Assembly (NCBI RefSeq): GCF_900090245.1
Contig: NZ_FMDN01000008.1
Span: 127,988-191,987 of the forward strand
From: Micromonospora halophytica
GTDB lineage: Bacteria; Actinomycetota; Actinomycetes; Mycobacteriales; Micromonosporaceae
Length of the DNA: 64,000 nt
Direction: 5' to 3'
In this document: positions 8,202 to 16,748 of the stretch, piece after piece
Layout of the letters: every line of letters begins with the position of its first letter
Position numbering within the stretch: the stretch's first letter is position 1
Notes under the pieces: generated by a model
What the model saw: only the letters and a program-made list of their open reading frames with translations
Told to the model about the DNA's origin: nothing
Database searches by the model: none
Position numbers and translations under genes: made by a program

Positions 8202-8434
8202 CCAGCCCCACCGGCCCACTGGCTGCCGCCCTGGTCACCCACCCCGACGGTTGGGTCCTCCCGGCGCCCGACGGCGCGAACGGCTGGTCGCTGCCCACCG
8301 CCGTGCCCACGGCCGGGGAGACACCGCGCCAGGCCGCGACCCGGGCGGTCGGCGACGCCGTGGGCCTCACGCCCCGGCTCGGCGGCCCGCTCCTGCACGA
8401 CGTGGTCGGAGCAGGGCTGACGGCCCACTGCTGA
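8198..8434 (+). pseudogene. Truncated NUDIX-like remnant
   Basis: A 78-codon frame that starts in the ATGA overlap with the preceding gene. Its sequence follows a NUDIX opening (AALVTHPDGWVLPAP, GWSLPTAVPTAGETPRQAA). The NUDIX box should continue R-E-U-x-E-E-x-G but reads RAVGDAVGL, so the metal-binding glutamates are gone. A stop then follows about half-way through a normal domain. I read it as a decayed or truncated pyrophosphatase gene at the operon end. A short non-catalytic protein is possible. Confidence 0.5.
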
Positions 8435-8850
8435 TCTCCAGCAGACGACCACAGCAACAGCCGGCGGCCTCCAGCGCACGAAGGCAGAGAACGAAGACCG
8501 GTAGCTCATCGGCCTGCGGAGACGGGCGGAACGTCGGGTCAGGAAGCTGTGCCCGGTGGCCCACCGAGCTCACCGGGCAGCCGGCACGCCGCTCCCTCGG
8601 CGGACCGTCGGTGCAGGGCCTCGATGCGTCCGACATGCACGGCCACCGGCAAAGCCGTACGTTTCCGACCGCCACGTCCACCTCCTCGGCGTGGGCCCGA
8701 ACGTCGCCCGGCGCAGCAGGTACGTCACCGCTTCGCGCTGCGTCACGTGCACCGGCGGTAGGGCAGCAGTGTTCGACGACGGTGGGGTGGGACGTGGATC
8801 GCGTCCGGGTCCGCCCTTGCGTCCGGACCGGCGGACCGGTATACATTCAT
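8435..8850. other. Intergenic region after the nucleotide operon
   Basis: About 416 bases with no supported gene. A minus-strand stretch near 8690-8752 reads LLRRATFGPTP and, after a frame change, AEEVDVAV. This recalls the start of DUF1800 proteins, but it is too short and broken to call. No clear terminator hairpin for the upstream operon was found. Confidence 0.35.
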
Positions 8851-8880
8851 CAACTTAATAGTTAAGTTTGTTAAAAGTTG
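8851..8880 (+). promoter_or_regulatory. AT-rich inverted repeat upstream of chitinase (putative operator)
   Basis: AACTTAA (8852-8858) and TTAAGTT (8862-8868) form a perfect 7-bp inverted repeat around TAG. An outer CAACTT/AAGTTG pair (8851-8856, 8875-8880) brackets it and ends at the ribosome site. AT-rich DNA is rare in this window, so a promoter/operator for the chitinase is likely. It does not match the DasR site that I know from Streptomyces chitinase genes. Confidence 0.5.
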
Positions 8881-8892
8881 GAGGTGGGCGCG

Positions 8893-11445
8893 TTGCGCAC
8901 ACGGACCTACCAGTGGCTCGGCAGCGCCGTCGTGGGCCTGCTGGCCGCGGCGACGGCGCTGGTCGCGGCCCCCGCCGCACACTCCGCCGTCGTCGACGAC
9001 GAGGCGTGCCGGCCCGACGGGCTGTACCGCACCCCGGGCGTGGCGGTGCCGTACTGCTCCGTCTACGACACCGACGGCCGGGAGAAACTGGGCAACGACC
9101 ACTCCCGGCGGGTCATCGGCTACTTCACCAGCTGGCGCACCGGCCGCAACGGCGCACCGGCCTACCTGGCGCACCAGATCCCGTGGGACAAGATCACCCA
9201 CGTCAACTACGCGTTCGCCCACGTCGACGCCGCCAACAAGATCTCCGTGGGCGACCCGCAGGCGGCGAACAACCCGGCCACCAACATGACCTGGCCGGGC
9301 GTGGCCGGCGCGGAGATGGACCCGCAGTACGCCTACACCGGACACTTCAACCTGCTCAACAAGTACAAGAAGCGGCACCCGAACGTCCGTACGCTGATCA
9401 GCGTCGGTGGATGGGCCGAGACCGGCGGCTACTTCGCCGACGACGGCACCCGGGTCGACGCCGGCGGCTTCTACCGGATGACCACGACCGGCAGCAACAC
9501 GGTCAACACCGCCGGCATCACCACCTTCGCCGACTCCGTGGTCACCTTCCTGCGCACCTACGGCCTCGACGGCGTGGACATCGACTACGAGTACCCCACC
9601 TCGAACAACAAGGCCGGCAACCCGCTGGACTTCGCCCAGGCCGACGCCAAGCGCGCCGGGCTCAACGCCTCCTACCAGGTGCTGATGCGGACACTGCGGG
9701 AGAAGCTCGACGCGGCCGCCGCCACGGACGGCAAGCACTACCTGCTCACCGTGGCCGCCCCCGCCTCCGGCTGGCTGCTGCGCGGGATGGAGTCGCACCA
9801 GGCGTTGCAGTACCTCGACTACGTCAACATCATGTCGTACGACCTGCACGGCTCCTGGAACCACTTCGTCGGCCCCAACGCCGCCCTGTACGACAACGGC
9901 GACGACGCCGAACTCGCCGCCGGCGGGGTGTACGGGGCGTACGGCAACATCGGCTACCTCAACACCGACTGGGCATACCACTACTTCCGCGGGGCCATGC
10001 CCAGCGGGCGGATCAACATCGGCGTGCCCTACTACACGCGCGGCTGGCAGGGGGTCACCGGCGGCACCAACGGGCTGTGGGGCCGCGCCGCCCTGCCGGA
10101 TCAGACCAAGTGCCCGCCCGGCACCGGCGCCTCGATCGGCTCCACCACCCCGTGCGGCAACGGCGCGGTCGGCATCGACAACCTGTGGCACGACCTGGAC
10201 GACGCCAGCAGGGAGGTGCCGGCCGGCGCGAACCCGATGTGGCACGCCAAGAACCTGGAGCAGGGCATCACCGGCGACTACCTGTCCGCGTACGGGCTGA
10301 CCCCGGCCACGGACCCGGCCGACCGGATCGCCGGCAGCTACACCCGCCACTACTCCTCGGCGCTGGTCGCACCGTGGCTGTGGAACGCCCAGAAGAACGT
10401 CTTCCTGTCCACCGAGGACGAACAGTCCCTCGGCGCGAAGGCGGACTACGTGGTGGACAAGGGCATCGGCGGGGTGATGATCTGGGAACTCGCCGGCGAC
10501 TACGGCTACGACTCCGCCAAGGGCCAGTACGGCATCGGCAGCACCCTGACCAGCCTGCTGCACGACAAGTTCACCACCGCCCCCGCGTACGGGGCGCGGC
10601 GCGCCACCACCACCCTGCCCACCCGGACGATCGCCGTGAGCGCGTCGATGGGCGGCTTCGCCCTCGGCGACAGCAACTACCCGATCAACCCGGAGCTGCG
10701 GCTGACCAACAACAGCGGCAGCCCGATCCCGGCCGGTGCGCAGCTGGAGTTCGACTACCCGACCACCACGCCGACGCTCACCCAGCAGTCCGGCTGGGCG
10801 CTGACCACGGTCTCCACCGGGCACACCGGCAGCAACGTCGGTGGGCTCAAGGGCGTGCACCACCGGGTACGCCTCACCGTACCGGCCGCCATCGCCCCCG
10901 GGTCGTACGCCGAGGTGACGCTGAACTACCAGTTGCCGATCTCCGGCCCGGCCAACTTCACGCTCGCCTTCGGCGGCCAGACGTACGCGCTGGCCAGCGA
11001 CTTCGCCCGCGGTGGCGTGGCGGTGACCCCGAGCCCGAGCACCTCCGGCTCGCCGGGTGGCGGCAGCTGCACCGCGCCCGCCTGGGCGGCCGGCACCGCC
11101 TACTCGGGCGGGGCGCGGGTCTCGTACGCCGGGCACACCTGGAGCGCGAAGTGGTGGACGCAGGGTGAGACGCCCGGCAGCGCCGCCGTCTGGGCCGACG
11201 AGGGCGTCTGCGCCGCGCCGTCGCCGACCGCCTCCCCGACCAGCTCGCCGACCGCCTCCCCCACGGTCAGCCCCTCGCCGACCGGTGGGGCGTGCACCGC
11301 GCCGGCCTGGTCGGCGGGCACCGCGTACTCCGGCGGGGCGGTGGTCTCGCACGACGGCCACCGGTGGACGGCACGCTGGTGGACCCAGGGCGACGTGCCG
11401 GGGGCCAACAGCCAGAACGTCTGGACCGACAACGGGCCCTGCTGA
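8893..11445 (+). CDS. Secreted GH18 chitinase with two C-terminal CBM5/12 modules
   Basis: An 850-residue secreted enzyme. The start is the TTG at 8893, eight bases after GGAGG; the TTG at 8878 lies upstream of that site. A signal peptide (RTRTYQWLGSAVVGLLAAAT, Ala-rich end near residue 32) is followed by the GH18 barrel with SVGGW and catalytic DGVDIDYE (226-233). The last Glu of that motif is the acid in substrate-assisted chitin hydrolysis. A beta-sandwich (about 575-700) precedes two near-identical CBM5/12 repeats (CTAPAW.AGTAYSGG...WWTQG..PG; about 725-774 and 800-850). They are joined by a Pro/Ser/Thr linker. It degrades chitin outside the cell. An AT-rich palindrome upstream and a strong terminator downstream frame a single-gene unit. 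Confidence 0.95.
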   Translation: MRTRTYQWLGSAVVGLLAAATALVAAPAAHSAVVDDEACRPDGLYRTPGVAVPYCSVYDTDGREKLGNDHSRRVIGYFTSWRTGRNGAPAYLAHQIPWDKITHVNYAFAHVDAANKISVGDPQAANNPATNMTWPGVAGAEMDPQYAYTGHFNLLNKYKKRHPNVRTLISVGGWAETGGYFADDGTRVDAGGFYRMTTTGSNTVNTAGITTFADSVVTFLRTYGLDGVDIDYEYPTSNNKAGNPLDFAQADAKRAGLNASYQVLMRTLREKLDAAAATDGKHYLLTVAAPASGWLLRGMESHQALQYLDYVNIMSYDLHGSWNHFVGPNAALYDNGDDAELAAGGVYGAYGNIGYLNTDWAYHYFRGAMPSGRINIGVPYYTRGWQGVTGGTNGLWGRAALPDQTKCPPGTGASIGSTTPCGNGAVGIDNLWHDLDDASREVPAGANPMWHAKNLEQGITGDYLSAYGLTPATDPADRIAGSYTRHYSSALVAPWLWNAQKNVFLSTEDEQSLGAKADYVVDKGIGGVMIWELAGDYGYDSAKGQYGIGSTLTSLLHDKFTTAPAYGARRATTTLPTRTIAVSASMGGFALGDSNYPINPELRLTNNSGSPIPAGAQLEFDYPTTTPTLTQQSGWALTTVSTGHTGSNVGGLKGVHHRVRLTVPAAIAPGSYAEVTLNYQLPISGPANFTLAFGGQTYALASDFARGGVAVTPSPSTSGSPGGGSCTAPAWAAGTAYSGGARVSYAGHTWSAKWWTQGETPGSAAVWADEGVCAAPSPTASPTSSPTASPTVSPSPTGGACTAPAWSAGTAYSGGAVVSHDGHRWTARWWTQGDVPGANSQNVWTDNGPC

Positions 11446-11450
11446 ACGCC

Positions 11451-11485
11451 TCGGGGTGGGCGCCGCGGCGACGGCGCCCGCCCCG
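11451..11485. terminator. Bidirectional terminator between chitinase and SDR gene
   Basis: TCGGGGTGGGCGCCG and CGGCGCCCGCCCCGA form a 15-bp stem with one G-T pair around a five-base loop. It lies between two convergent genes, six bases after the chitinase stop. Confidence 0.75.
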
Positions 11486-11504
11486 ACGAGCCGCCGCCGC
11501 GGTG

Positions 11505-12266
11505 TCACGGCATGACGAGGCCGCCGTCGACGGGAATGGTCGCTCCGGTCACGTACGACGAGGCGTCGCTGGCCAGCCAGACCAGCGTGGCGGCGAGTTC
11601 CTCGTGCTCGCCGAGGCGGCCGGCCGGGGCCAGCGACTTGACCATCTCGAAGGTGCCCGGCTCCAGCTGGTCGCTCATCTCGGAGGCGAAGAAACCGGGG
11701 GCGATGCAGTTGACCCGGATGCCCTTGCGGCCGGTCCACTGGGCGGCCAGGTCGCGGGTCAGGCCGATGACGCCAGCCTTGCTGGAGGCGTATGCGGCCT
11801 GCGGGATGCCGCCGGGGCGCAGGCCGATGACGCTGGAGATGTTGACGATGGCGCCGCCGCCGGTGGCCGCCCGGGCGAACGCCTGGGCCATCCAGTAGCT
11901 GCCCATCAGGTTGACGTCGACGACGGAGCGGAACTGCTCCGGGGTCTCCCGGGTGGCGGGCACGGCCGTGCCGACCCCGGCGTTGTTGACCAGCACGTCC
12001 ACCCGCCCGAAATGCTCGATCGCGGTGGCGATCAGCGCTTCGCAGTCCTCGGGCCGGCTCACGTCGGTGGCGCGGGCGGCGTACCGGCGGCCGGCTGCCT
12101 CGACCAGCGCGCCGGTCTGTGGCAGTCGCTCGACGCGGCGGGCGCCGAGCACGACGTCTGCGCCGGCCTCGGCGAGCGCGCGGGCGAACGACACGCCCAG
12201 GCCGGAGGAGGCGCCGGTCACCACGGCGACCTTCCCGTCGAGCCGGAACCGGTCCATCACGCTCAC
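11505..12266 (-). CDS. Short-chain dehydrogenase/reductase
   Basis: A classical SDR of about 253 residues with the cofactor motif TGASSGLG, NNAG, catalytic Ser (NISSVIG), YASSK (Tyr and Lys) and the C-terminal PVDGG. I prefer the GTG at 12266, seven bases after GAGGAG; an ATG three codons later is an alternative. Such enzymes reduce or oxidise hydroxyacyl or keto groups with NAD(P)H. The gene is divergent from an acyl-CoA dehydrogenase with a palindromic operator between them. It probably belongs to the same acyl-CoA or short branched acid pathway and shares the TetR regulator encoded at 13591-14268. Confidence 0.9.
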   Translation of the reverse strand: MSVMDRFRLDGKVAVVTGASSGLGVSFARALAEAGADVVLGARRVERLPQTGALVEAAGRRYAARATDVSRPEDCEALIATAIEHFGRVDVLVNNAGVGTAVPATRETPEQFRSVVDVNLMGSYWMAQAFARAATGGGAIVNISSVIGLRPGGIPQAAYASSKAGVIGLTRDLAAQWTGRKGIRVNCIAPGFFASEMSDQLEPGTFEMVKSLAPAGRLGEHEELAATLVWLASDASSYVTGATIPVDGGLVMP

Positions 12267-12302
12267 CCTGGTGCTCCTCACGGTCTTTGTGCCTCTGGAC
12301 GT

Positions 12303-12322
12303 CATACCGACCAGCCGGTATG
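12303..12322. promoter_or_regulatory. Palindromic TetR-type operator
   Basis: CATACCG and CGGTATG form a perfect 7-bp inverted repeat separated by six bases. It lies between the divergent SDR and acyl-CoA dehydrogenase starts. It has the shape of operators bound by TetR regulators of acyl-CoA metabolism; the candidate binder is encoded at 13591-14268. Confidence 0.65.
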
Positions 12323-12379
12323 TTCAGCGTCCGGCGACGGTAGCGAGCCGCCGACACGCGCGTCAATGGGGAGACAGCC

Positions 12380-13594
12380 ATGGACTTCGAACCGACCGCC
12401 CGGGCCACCGAGCACCTGAAGCGGCTCCAGGAGTTCATGGACGAGCACATCTACCCGGCCGAGGCGGTCTACGCGGCCCAGCGCGCCGAACTCGCGGCGG
12501 CCGGCAACCGCCACCACCTGCCCGCCGTGGTCGAGAACCTCAAGGCCGAGGCCCGCCGCCGAGGGCTGTGGAACCTCTTCCTGCCCGACGTCTCCGGCCT
12601 GACGAACCTGGAGTACGCCCCCCTCGCCGAGCTGATGGGCCGCTCCATCGAGCTCGCCCCCGAGGCCACCAACTGCGCGGCGCCGGACACCGGCAACATG
12701 GAGATCCTGCACATGTTCGGCACCGCCGAGCACCAGGAACGCTGGCTGCGTCCGCTGCTCGACGGCGAGATCCGCTCCGCCTTCGCGATGACCGAGCCGG
12801 ACGTCGCCTCCAGCGACGCCACCAACATCTCGACCCGCATCGAACGCGACGGCGACTCGTACGTGATCAACGGCCGCAAGTGGTGGACCACCGGCATCGC
12901 CGACCCCCGCTGCCAGATCATGGTCGTGATGGGCAAGACCGACCCGTCCGCCGAGAAACACCGGCAGCAGTCGATGATCCTGGTGCCGGTCGACACCCCC
13001 GGCGTGCAGGTGGTGCGCTCGCTGCCCGTCTTCGGCTACCACGACCAGCACGGCCACGGCGAGGTCGTCTTCACCGACGTCCGGGTGCCCGCGTCGCACC
13101 TGCTCGGCGAGGAGGGCAGCGGCTTCGCCCTCGCCCAGGCCCGGCTCGGCCCCGGCCGCATCCACCACTGCATGCGCGCCATCGGCCTGGCCGAACGCGC
13201 GCTGAGCCTGCTCGTGCAACGCGCCACCACCCGGGTCGCCTTCGGTCAGGAACTCGCCCGACAGGGCGTGGTCCAGCAGCAGATCGCCGAGTCGCGGATG
13301 GCCATCGAGCAGGCCCGGCTGCTCACCCTCAAGGCCGCCTGGATGATCGACCGGTACGGCGCGAAGAACGCCCGCACCGAGATCGCCGCCATCAAGGTCA
13401 TCGCTCCCCGGGTGGCCCTAGAGGTGCTCGACCGGGCGATCCAGGTGCACGGCGGCGCCGGCGTCTCCGACGACTTCCCGCTCGCGGCGATGTACGCCGG
13501 CGCCCGCACCCTGCGCATCGCCGACGGACCGGACGAGGTGCACGTGCGCGACGTGGCCCGCCGCGAGATCCGCCGGCAACTGGAGTCGCGGTGA
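12380..13594 (+). CDS. Acyl-CoA dehydrogenase family protein
   Basis: A 404-residue FAD enzyme of the acyl-CoA dehydrogenase family, close to the usual length. Visible signatures are [15 protein letters not shown] (flavin/substrate loop), NGRKWWTTG, the C-terminal [13 protein letters not shown] and [17 protein letters not shown]. The last segment resembles the longer ACAD10/11-like members found in actinobacteria. It oxidises an acyl-CoA at the alpha-beta carbons and passes electrons to ETF. The ATG at 12380 has GGGGAGA upstream. Its stop overlaps the GTG of the TetR gene by four bases, so enzyme and regulator are co-translated. Confidence 0.92.
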   Translation: MDFEPTARATEHLKRLQEFMDEHIYPAEAVYAAQRAELAAAGNRHHLPAVVENLKAEARRRGLWNLFLPDVSGLTNLEYAPLAELMGRSIELAPEATNCAAPDTGNMEILHMFGTAEHQERWLRPLLDGEIRSAFAMTEPDVASSDATNISTRIERDGDSYVINGRKWWTTGIADPRCQIMVVMGKTDPSAEKHRQQSMILVPVDTPGVQVVRSLPVFGYHDQHGHGEVVFTDVRVPASHLLGEEGSGFALAQARLGPGRIHHCMRAIGLAERALSLLVQRATTRVAFGQELARQGVVQQQIAESRMAIEQARLLTLKAAWMIDRYGAKNARTEIAAIKVIAPRVALEVLDRAIQVHGGAGVSDDFPLAAMYAGARTLRIADGPDEVHVRDVARREIRRQLESR

Positions 13595-14268
13595 CCGCAG
13601 CGGGCACCGAGCCGCTCACCCGGCGGCGGGCGCCGCGCGGGTCGGCCCGGCGCAACATCGTCGCGGCGGCCACCGAGCTGTTCGCCCGGCGCGGCTACGA
13701 GGCGACCAGCGTCCAGGAGATCGTCGCGGCGGCAGCGGTCACCAAGGGCGCCCTCTACCACTGGTTCGGCTCGAAGTCGGAGCTGCTGACCAGCATCTAC
13801 CGGGAGCTGCTCGCGGAGCAGACCGCGCGGCTGCGCGAGATCGCCGACGGCCCGGGACCGGTCGGGGAACGGCTGCGCGCCGCCGCCGCGGACGTCGTCG
13901 AGCACACCGCCGCGCACGTCGACGAGCTGACCGTCTGGGCCCGCTCGGCGCACCTGATCGACGGGGAGCACGCCGACGCCACCCGCCGGGAGCGCCGCCG
14001 CTACCACGACCTGTTCCGCGACCTGGTGCTCGAAGGGCAGCGCGCCGGCGCGGTTCGCACCGACGTCTCCGCAACAGTGATCACCCACACCTTCCTCAGC
14101 GCCCTGGGCAACACGCACACCTGGTTCCACCCGGACGGGCCACTGACCTTCACCGAGGTCGGCCACCAGCTCGTCGCGCTGTTCGTCGGCGGCCTGCGAC
14201 CGCCCGAAGAGTCCTCCTCCCCCACGCCCGCCGGCACGGCGGGTGACCGGTCCCGGTCGACCGCATGA
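13591..14268 (+). CDS. TetR/AcrR family transcriptional regulator
   Basis: A 225-residue regulator with an N-terminal helix-turn-helix typical of TetR ([20 protein letters not shown], then [13 protein letters not shown]). The C-terminal helical ligand domain should bind an acyl-CoA, judging from its neighbours. The GTG start lies in the GTGA overlap with the dehydrogenase stop, and its TGA overlaps the ATG of the carboxyltransferase. It most likely represses the divergent unit through the palindrome at 12303-12322. The C-terminal tail is rich in Ser, Thr and Pro. Confidence 0.92.
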   Translation: MTAAGTEPLTRRRAPRGSARRNIVAAATELFARRGYEATSVQEIVAAAAVTKGALYHWFGSKSELLTSIYRELLAEQTARLREIADGPGPVGERLRAAAADVVEHTAAHVDELTVWARSAHLIDGEHADATRRERRRYHDLFRDLVLEGQRAGAVRTDVSATVITHTFLSALGNTHTWFHPDGPLTFTEVGHQLVALFVGGLRPPEESSSPTPAGTAGDRSRSTA

Positions 14269-15764
14269 GCCAGGAGCCGACCGCCGGCCCCGTCCGGGCC
14301 GACCTGGGCGAGGTCCTCCGGCGGCAGGCCGGGTTACGCGACGAAGCCCGCGCCGAGGCGACGGCGAAGCGGCACGCGGCGGGCCGGCGCACCGTACGGG
14401 AGAACCTCGCGGACCTGGTCGACGACGGCACCTGGCTGGAGTACGGCGGCCTGGCGGTGGCCGCCCAGCGTTCCCGCCGGCCACTCGCCGACCTCGCCGA
14501 GGCGACTCCCGCCGACGGCGTCGTCGTCGGCGTCGGCCGGGTCGCCGGCACGCCCATCGGCGCGGTGGCGTACGACTACACCGTCCTCGCCGGCACCCAG
14601 GGCGTCACCGGTCACCGCAAGACCGACCGCCTGCTCGACGTCGCCGCACGCGAGGGACTGCCGGTCGTCGTCCTCGCCGAGGGCGGTGGGGGCCGGCCCA
14701 GCGACACCGACCACCCGACCGTGGCGGGCCTGGAGCTGACGACCTTCGCGTCGCTGGCCGGACTGCCGTCGCTGCGGATCGGGATCGCGGCCGGCTGGTG
14801 CTTCGCCGGGAACGCGGCACTGCTGGGCATGTGCGACGTCACCGTCGGCGTCACGGGCGCCAGCATCGGCATGGGCGGACCGGCCATGGTGGAGGCGGCC
14901 GGGCTCGGCGTCGTCGCCCCGCAGGACGTCGGCCCGCTCGACGTGCACCTGGCCAGTGGCGCCGTCGACCTGCACGCGGCCGACGACGCCGACGCGGTAC
15001 GCCTGGCCCGCACCGTGCTCGGCCTGGCCACCGGCGAACCGACCGAGGGACGGCACGCCGACCAGCGGCAGCTGCGCGACGTCCTGCCGGAGAACCGACG
15101 CCGCGCCTACGACGTCCGAACCGTCCTGCGCCTGCTGTTCGACCTCGACTCCGTGTTGGAGCTGCGGGAGCGGCACGGTCGGTCCCTGGTGACCGCCCTG
15201 GCCCGGCTCGCCGGTCGTCCGGTGGGCGTGATCGCCAACAACCCGCTGCATCGGGCCGGGGCCATCGACGCCACCGCCGCCGGCAAGGCCACCCGGTTCC
15301 TGCGGCTGTGCGAGCGGATGAACCTGCCCGTGGTCAGCCTCTGCGACACCCCGGGCATCATGGTCGGCCCGGACGCCGAGCGGACCGGGCTGGTCCGCGC
15401 GGTGGGCGACCTGTTCGCCGCCGGCGCGTCGCTGCGTACCCCGCTGGTGACCGTCGTGCTGCGCAAGGCGTACGGGCTCGGCGCCATGGCGATGGCCGGC
15501 GGCAGCTTCCACACCACCCGCCTCACCCTCGCCTGGCCGACCGGTGAGGTCGGCGCGATGGGCCTGGAAGGCGCGGTGCGCCTGGCGCACCGCCGGGAAC
15601 TGGCCGCCATCGCCGACGACGCCGAGCGCGAACGCCGGTACGACGAACTGGTCGCCCTCGCCTACGAGCGCGGGCGGGCGCTGTCGGCCGCGGCGAGCTT
15701 CGAGCTCGACGACGTCATCGACCCGGCGCAGACCCGGGACCGGCTGCTCGCCGCGCTCTGCTGA
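14265..15764 (+). CDS. Acyl-CoA carboxylase carboxyltransferase subunit
   Basis: A 499-residue protein of the acetyl/propionyl-CoA carboxylase beta-subunit family. It has the two crotonase-like halves and glycine-rich segments of the family (TVLAGTQGVTGHRKTDR; GIAAGWCFAGNAAL; CDTPGIMVGPDAE; RKAYGLGAMAMAGG). These enzymes move CO2 from biotin carrier protein to acyl-CoA. No biotin carboxylase/carrier gene is adjacent, so it must work with one encoded elsewhere. The ATGA overlap with tetR places it in the same operon as the acyl-CoA dehydrogenase. This suggests catabolism of a branched or unusual acyl-CoA. Confidence 0.9.
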   Translation: MSQEPTAGPVRADLGEVLRRQAGLRDEARAEATAKRHAAGRRTVRENLADLVDDGTWLEYGGLAVAAQRSRRPLADLAEATPADGVVVGVGRVAGTPIGAVAYDYTVLAGTQGVTGHRKTDRLLDVAAREGLPVVVLAEGGGGRPSDTDHPTVAGLELTTFASLAGLPSLRIGIAAGWCFAGNAALLGMCDVTVGVTGASIGMGGPAMVEAAGLGVVAPQDVGPLDVHLASGAVDLHAADDADAVRLARTVLGLATGEPTEGRHADQRQLRDVLPENRRRAYDVRTVLRLLFDLDSVLELRERHGRSLVTALARLAGRPVGVIANNPLHRAGAIDATAAGKATRFLRLCERMNLPVVSLCDTPGIMVGPDAERTGLVRAVGDLFAAGASLRTPLVTVVLRKAYGLGAMAMAGGSFHTTRLTLAWPTGEVGAMGLEGAVRLAHRRELAAIADDAERERRYDELVALAYERGRALSAAASFELDDVIDPAQTRDRLLAALC

Positions 15765-15828
15765 GTCGCCGTCACCGGGGTGGGCGGCCGCGCGGCCCGC
15801 CTGCCGGGTGTTCCGCGCCGCCGGTTGC

Positions 15829-16506
15829 TCAACGACGGGTGCCGGACGACGTGGGGACGCTCACCCGCACCCGCTCGTCCTCAGGGCGGCTGTCGATGTC
15901 GTCGAGCTGCTCGCAGATGATCCGCCGCAGGTCGTCGTAGTCGCGGAAGTAGTAGTCGTTGAACAGCGTGTAGCCGGTCCACATCAGGTTGGCGCAGACC
16001 CGCGCCGGCACCCGGCCCGTCGCGGCGCCCATGCCCACCAGTGCCACCGACCGGATGCTGCCCGGCTCCTTCTCGTTCTGCACGTGGACGGCCTGGAACG
16101 CGGCGGCGCACGCCAGCGCCACGTTCAACGTCTCGCTGACGTTCTGCGCCGACTGCTCCATCGTCGGCGCAGAGATCAGGAAACTCGGGTTGGTCGCCCC
16201 GGACGGCACGCAGACGGCGCTGCCCACCGGCAGCGATCCGCCGAACTGGTCGCGGATCGCCCGCTGGACGCGCAGCTGGATCCCCGCCCCGAGGTGCCGC
16301 TTGACGACCGCGTCGACGCCGCCGTCCATCCGGCCACGGGAGTTGGTCGGGCTGACCCAGGCGTCAGCCTGCCGGGTGAGGATCGAACCCTTGTGGATCT
16401 CGACCTCCGGGGTGTCGGCGAACGCCGCCCGCCACGCCTGCACGACCCGCGCGTTGACGTCGGTCAGCACGACCTTGAGCTGCGGCTTCTCCCGATCGAT
16501 GATCAT
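15829..16506 (-). CDS. Macro-domain protein (putative ADP-ribose binder/hydrolase, antitoxin candidate)
   Basis: A 225-residue single-domain protein. Residues 48-65 (DAWVSPTNSRGRMDGGVD) match the macro-domain ADP-ribose loop, in which Asn and the Gly-Gly pair bind ribose. Residues 158-167 (GMGAATGRVP) match the second phosphate-binding loop. Macro domains bind or remove ADP-ribose; DarG, the antitoxin of DarT, is a known example. The start ATG at 16506 has GGAG six bases upstream. It is divergent, across 242 bases, from a gene whose product ends in an ADP-ribosyltransferase domain. This makes reversal of, or immunity to, that modification the natural guess. It ends convergent to the carboxyltransferase. 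Confidence 0.85.
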   Translation of the reverse strand: MIIDREKPQLKVVLTDVNARVVQAWRAAFADTPEVEIHKGSILTRQADAWVSPTNSRGRMDGGVDAVVKRHLGAGIQLRVQRAIRDQFGGSLPVGSAVCVPSGATNPSFLISAPTMEQSAQNVSETLNVALACAAAFQAVHVQNEKEPGSIRSVALVGMGAATGRVPARVCANLMWTGYTLFNDYYFRDYDDLRRIICEQLDDIDSRPEDERVRVSVPTSSGTRR

Positions 16507-16748
16507 GGCTCACTCCGGTGGTGGGATGGGGTGTCTCCGACGTGGATCACGCTATCGACCCCCACCGACATCTCCGCGCACGGCGGCGGTTGCCCTGGTC
16601 GTGGCAGCCGGCGTCGCCGCGCCACGGTCGTGCGCGCACGCCGCTGCGGACCGTCCACGGCGTGCCTGTCACCCCCGCGCGGCACAATGCCTCCGCCTTG
16701 ATCATCCGTGCCGGCACCGGCACGGCGCCCCCCCTGCAGGAGTCCACG
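16507..16748. other. Divergent region between macro-domain and UDG-ART genes
   Basis: These 242 bases should contain both promoters and any shared operator for the pair. I did not find a convincing palindrome. An open frame in phase with the plus-strand gene runs through it, but has no start with a ribosome site as good as the TTG at 16749. Confidence 0.4.

Noticed and set aside
8570..8752. Possible DUF1800 remnant (LLRRATFGPTP, then AEEVDVAV after a frame change)
   Set aside because: Only about 20 residues resemble the family and a frameshift is needed; chance similarity cannot be excluded.
11210..11290. Repetitive Pro/Ser/Thr coding stretch in the chitinase
   Set aside because: A normal linker between two CBM5/12 modules.
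8743..12450. Minus-strand frame of 1235 codons across the chitinase and SDR genes
   Set aside because: It is antisense or out of frame to two well-supported genes, has no family motif and shows Arg/Gly/Val-rich shadow composition.
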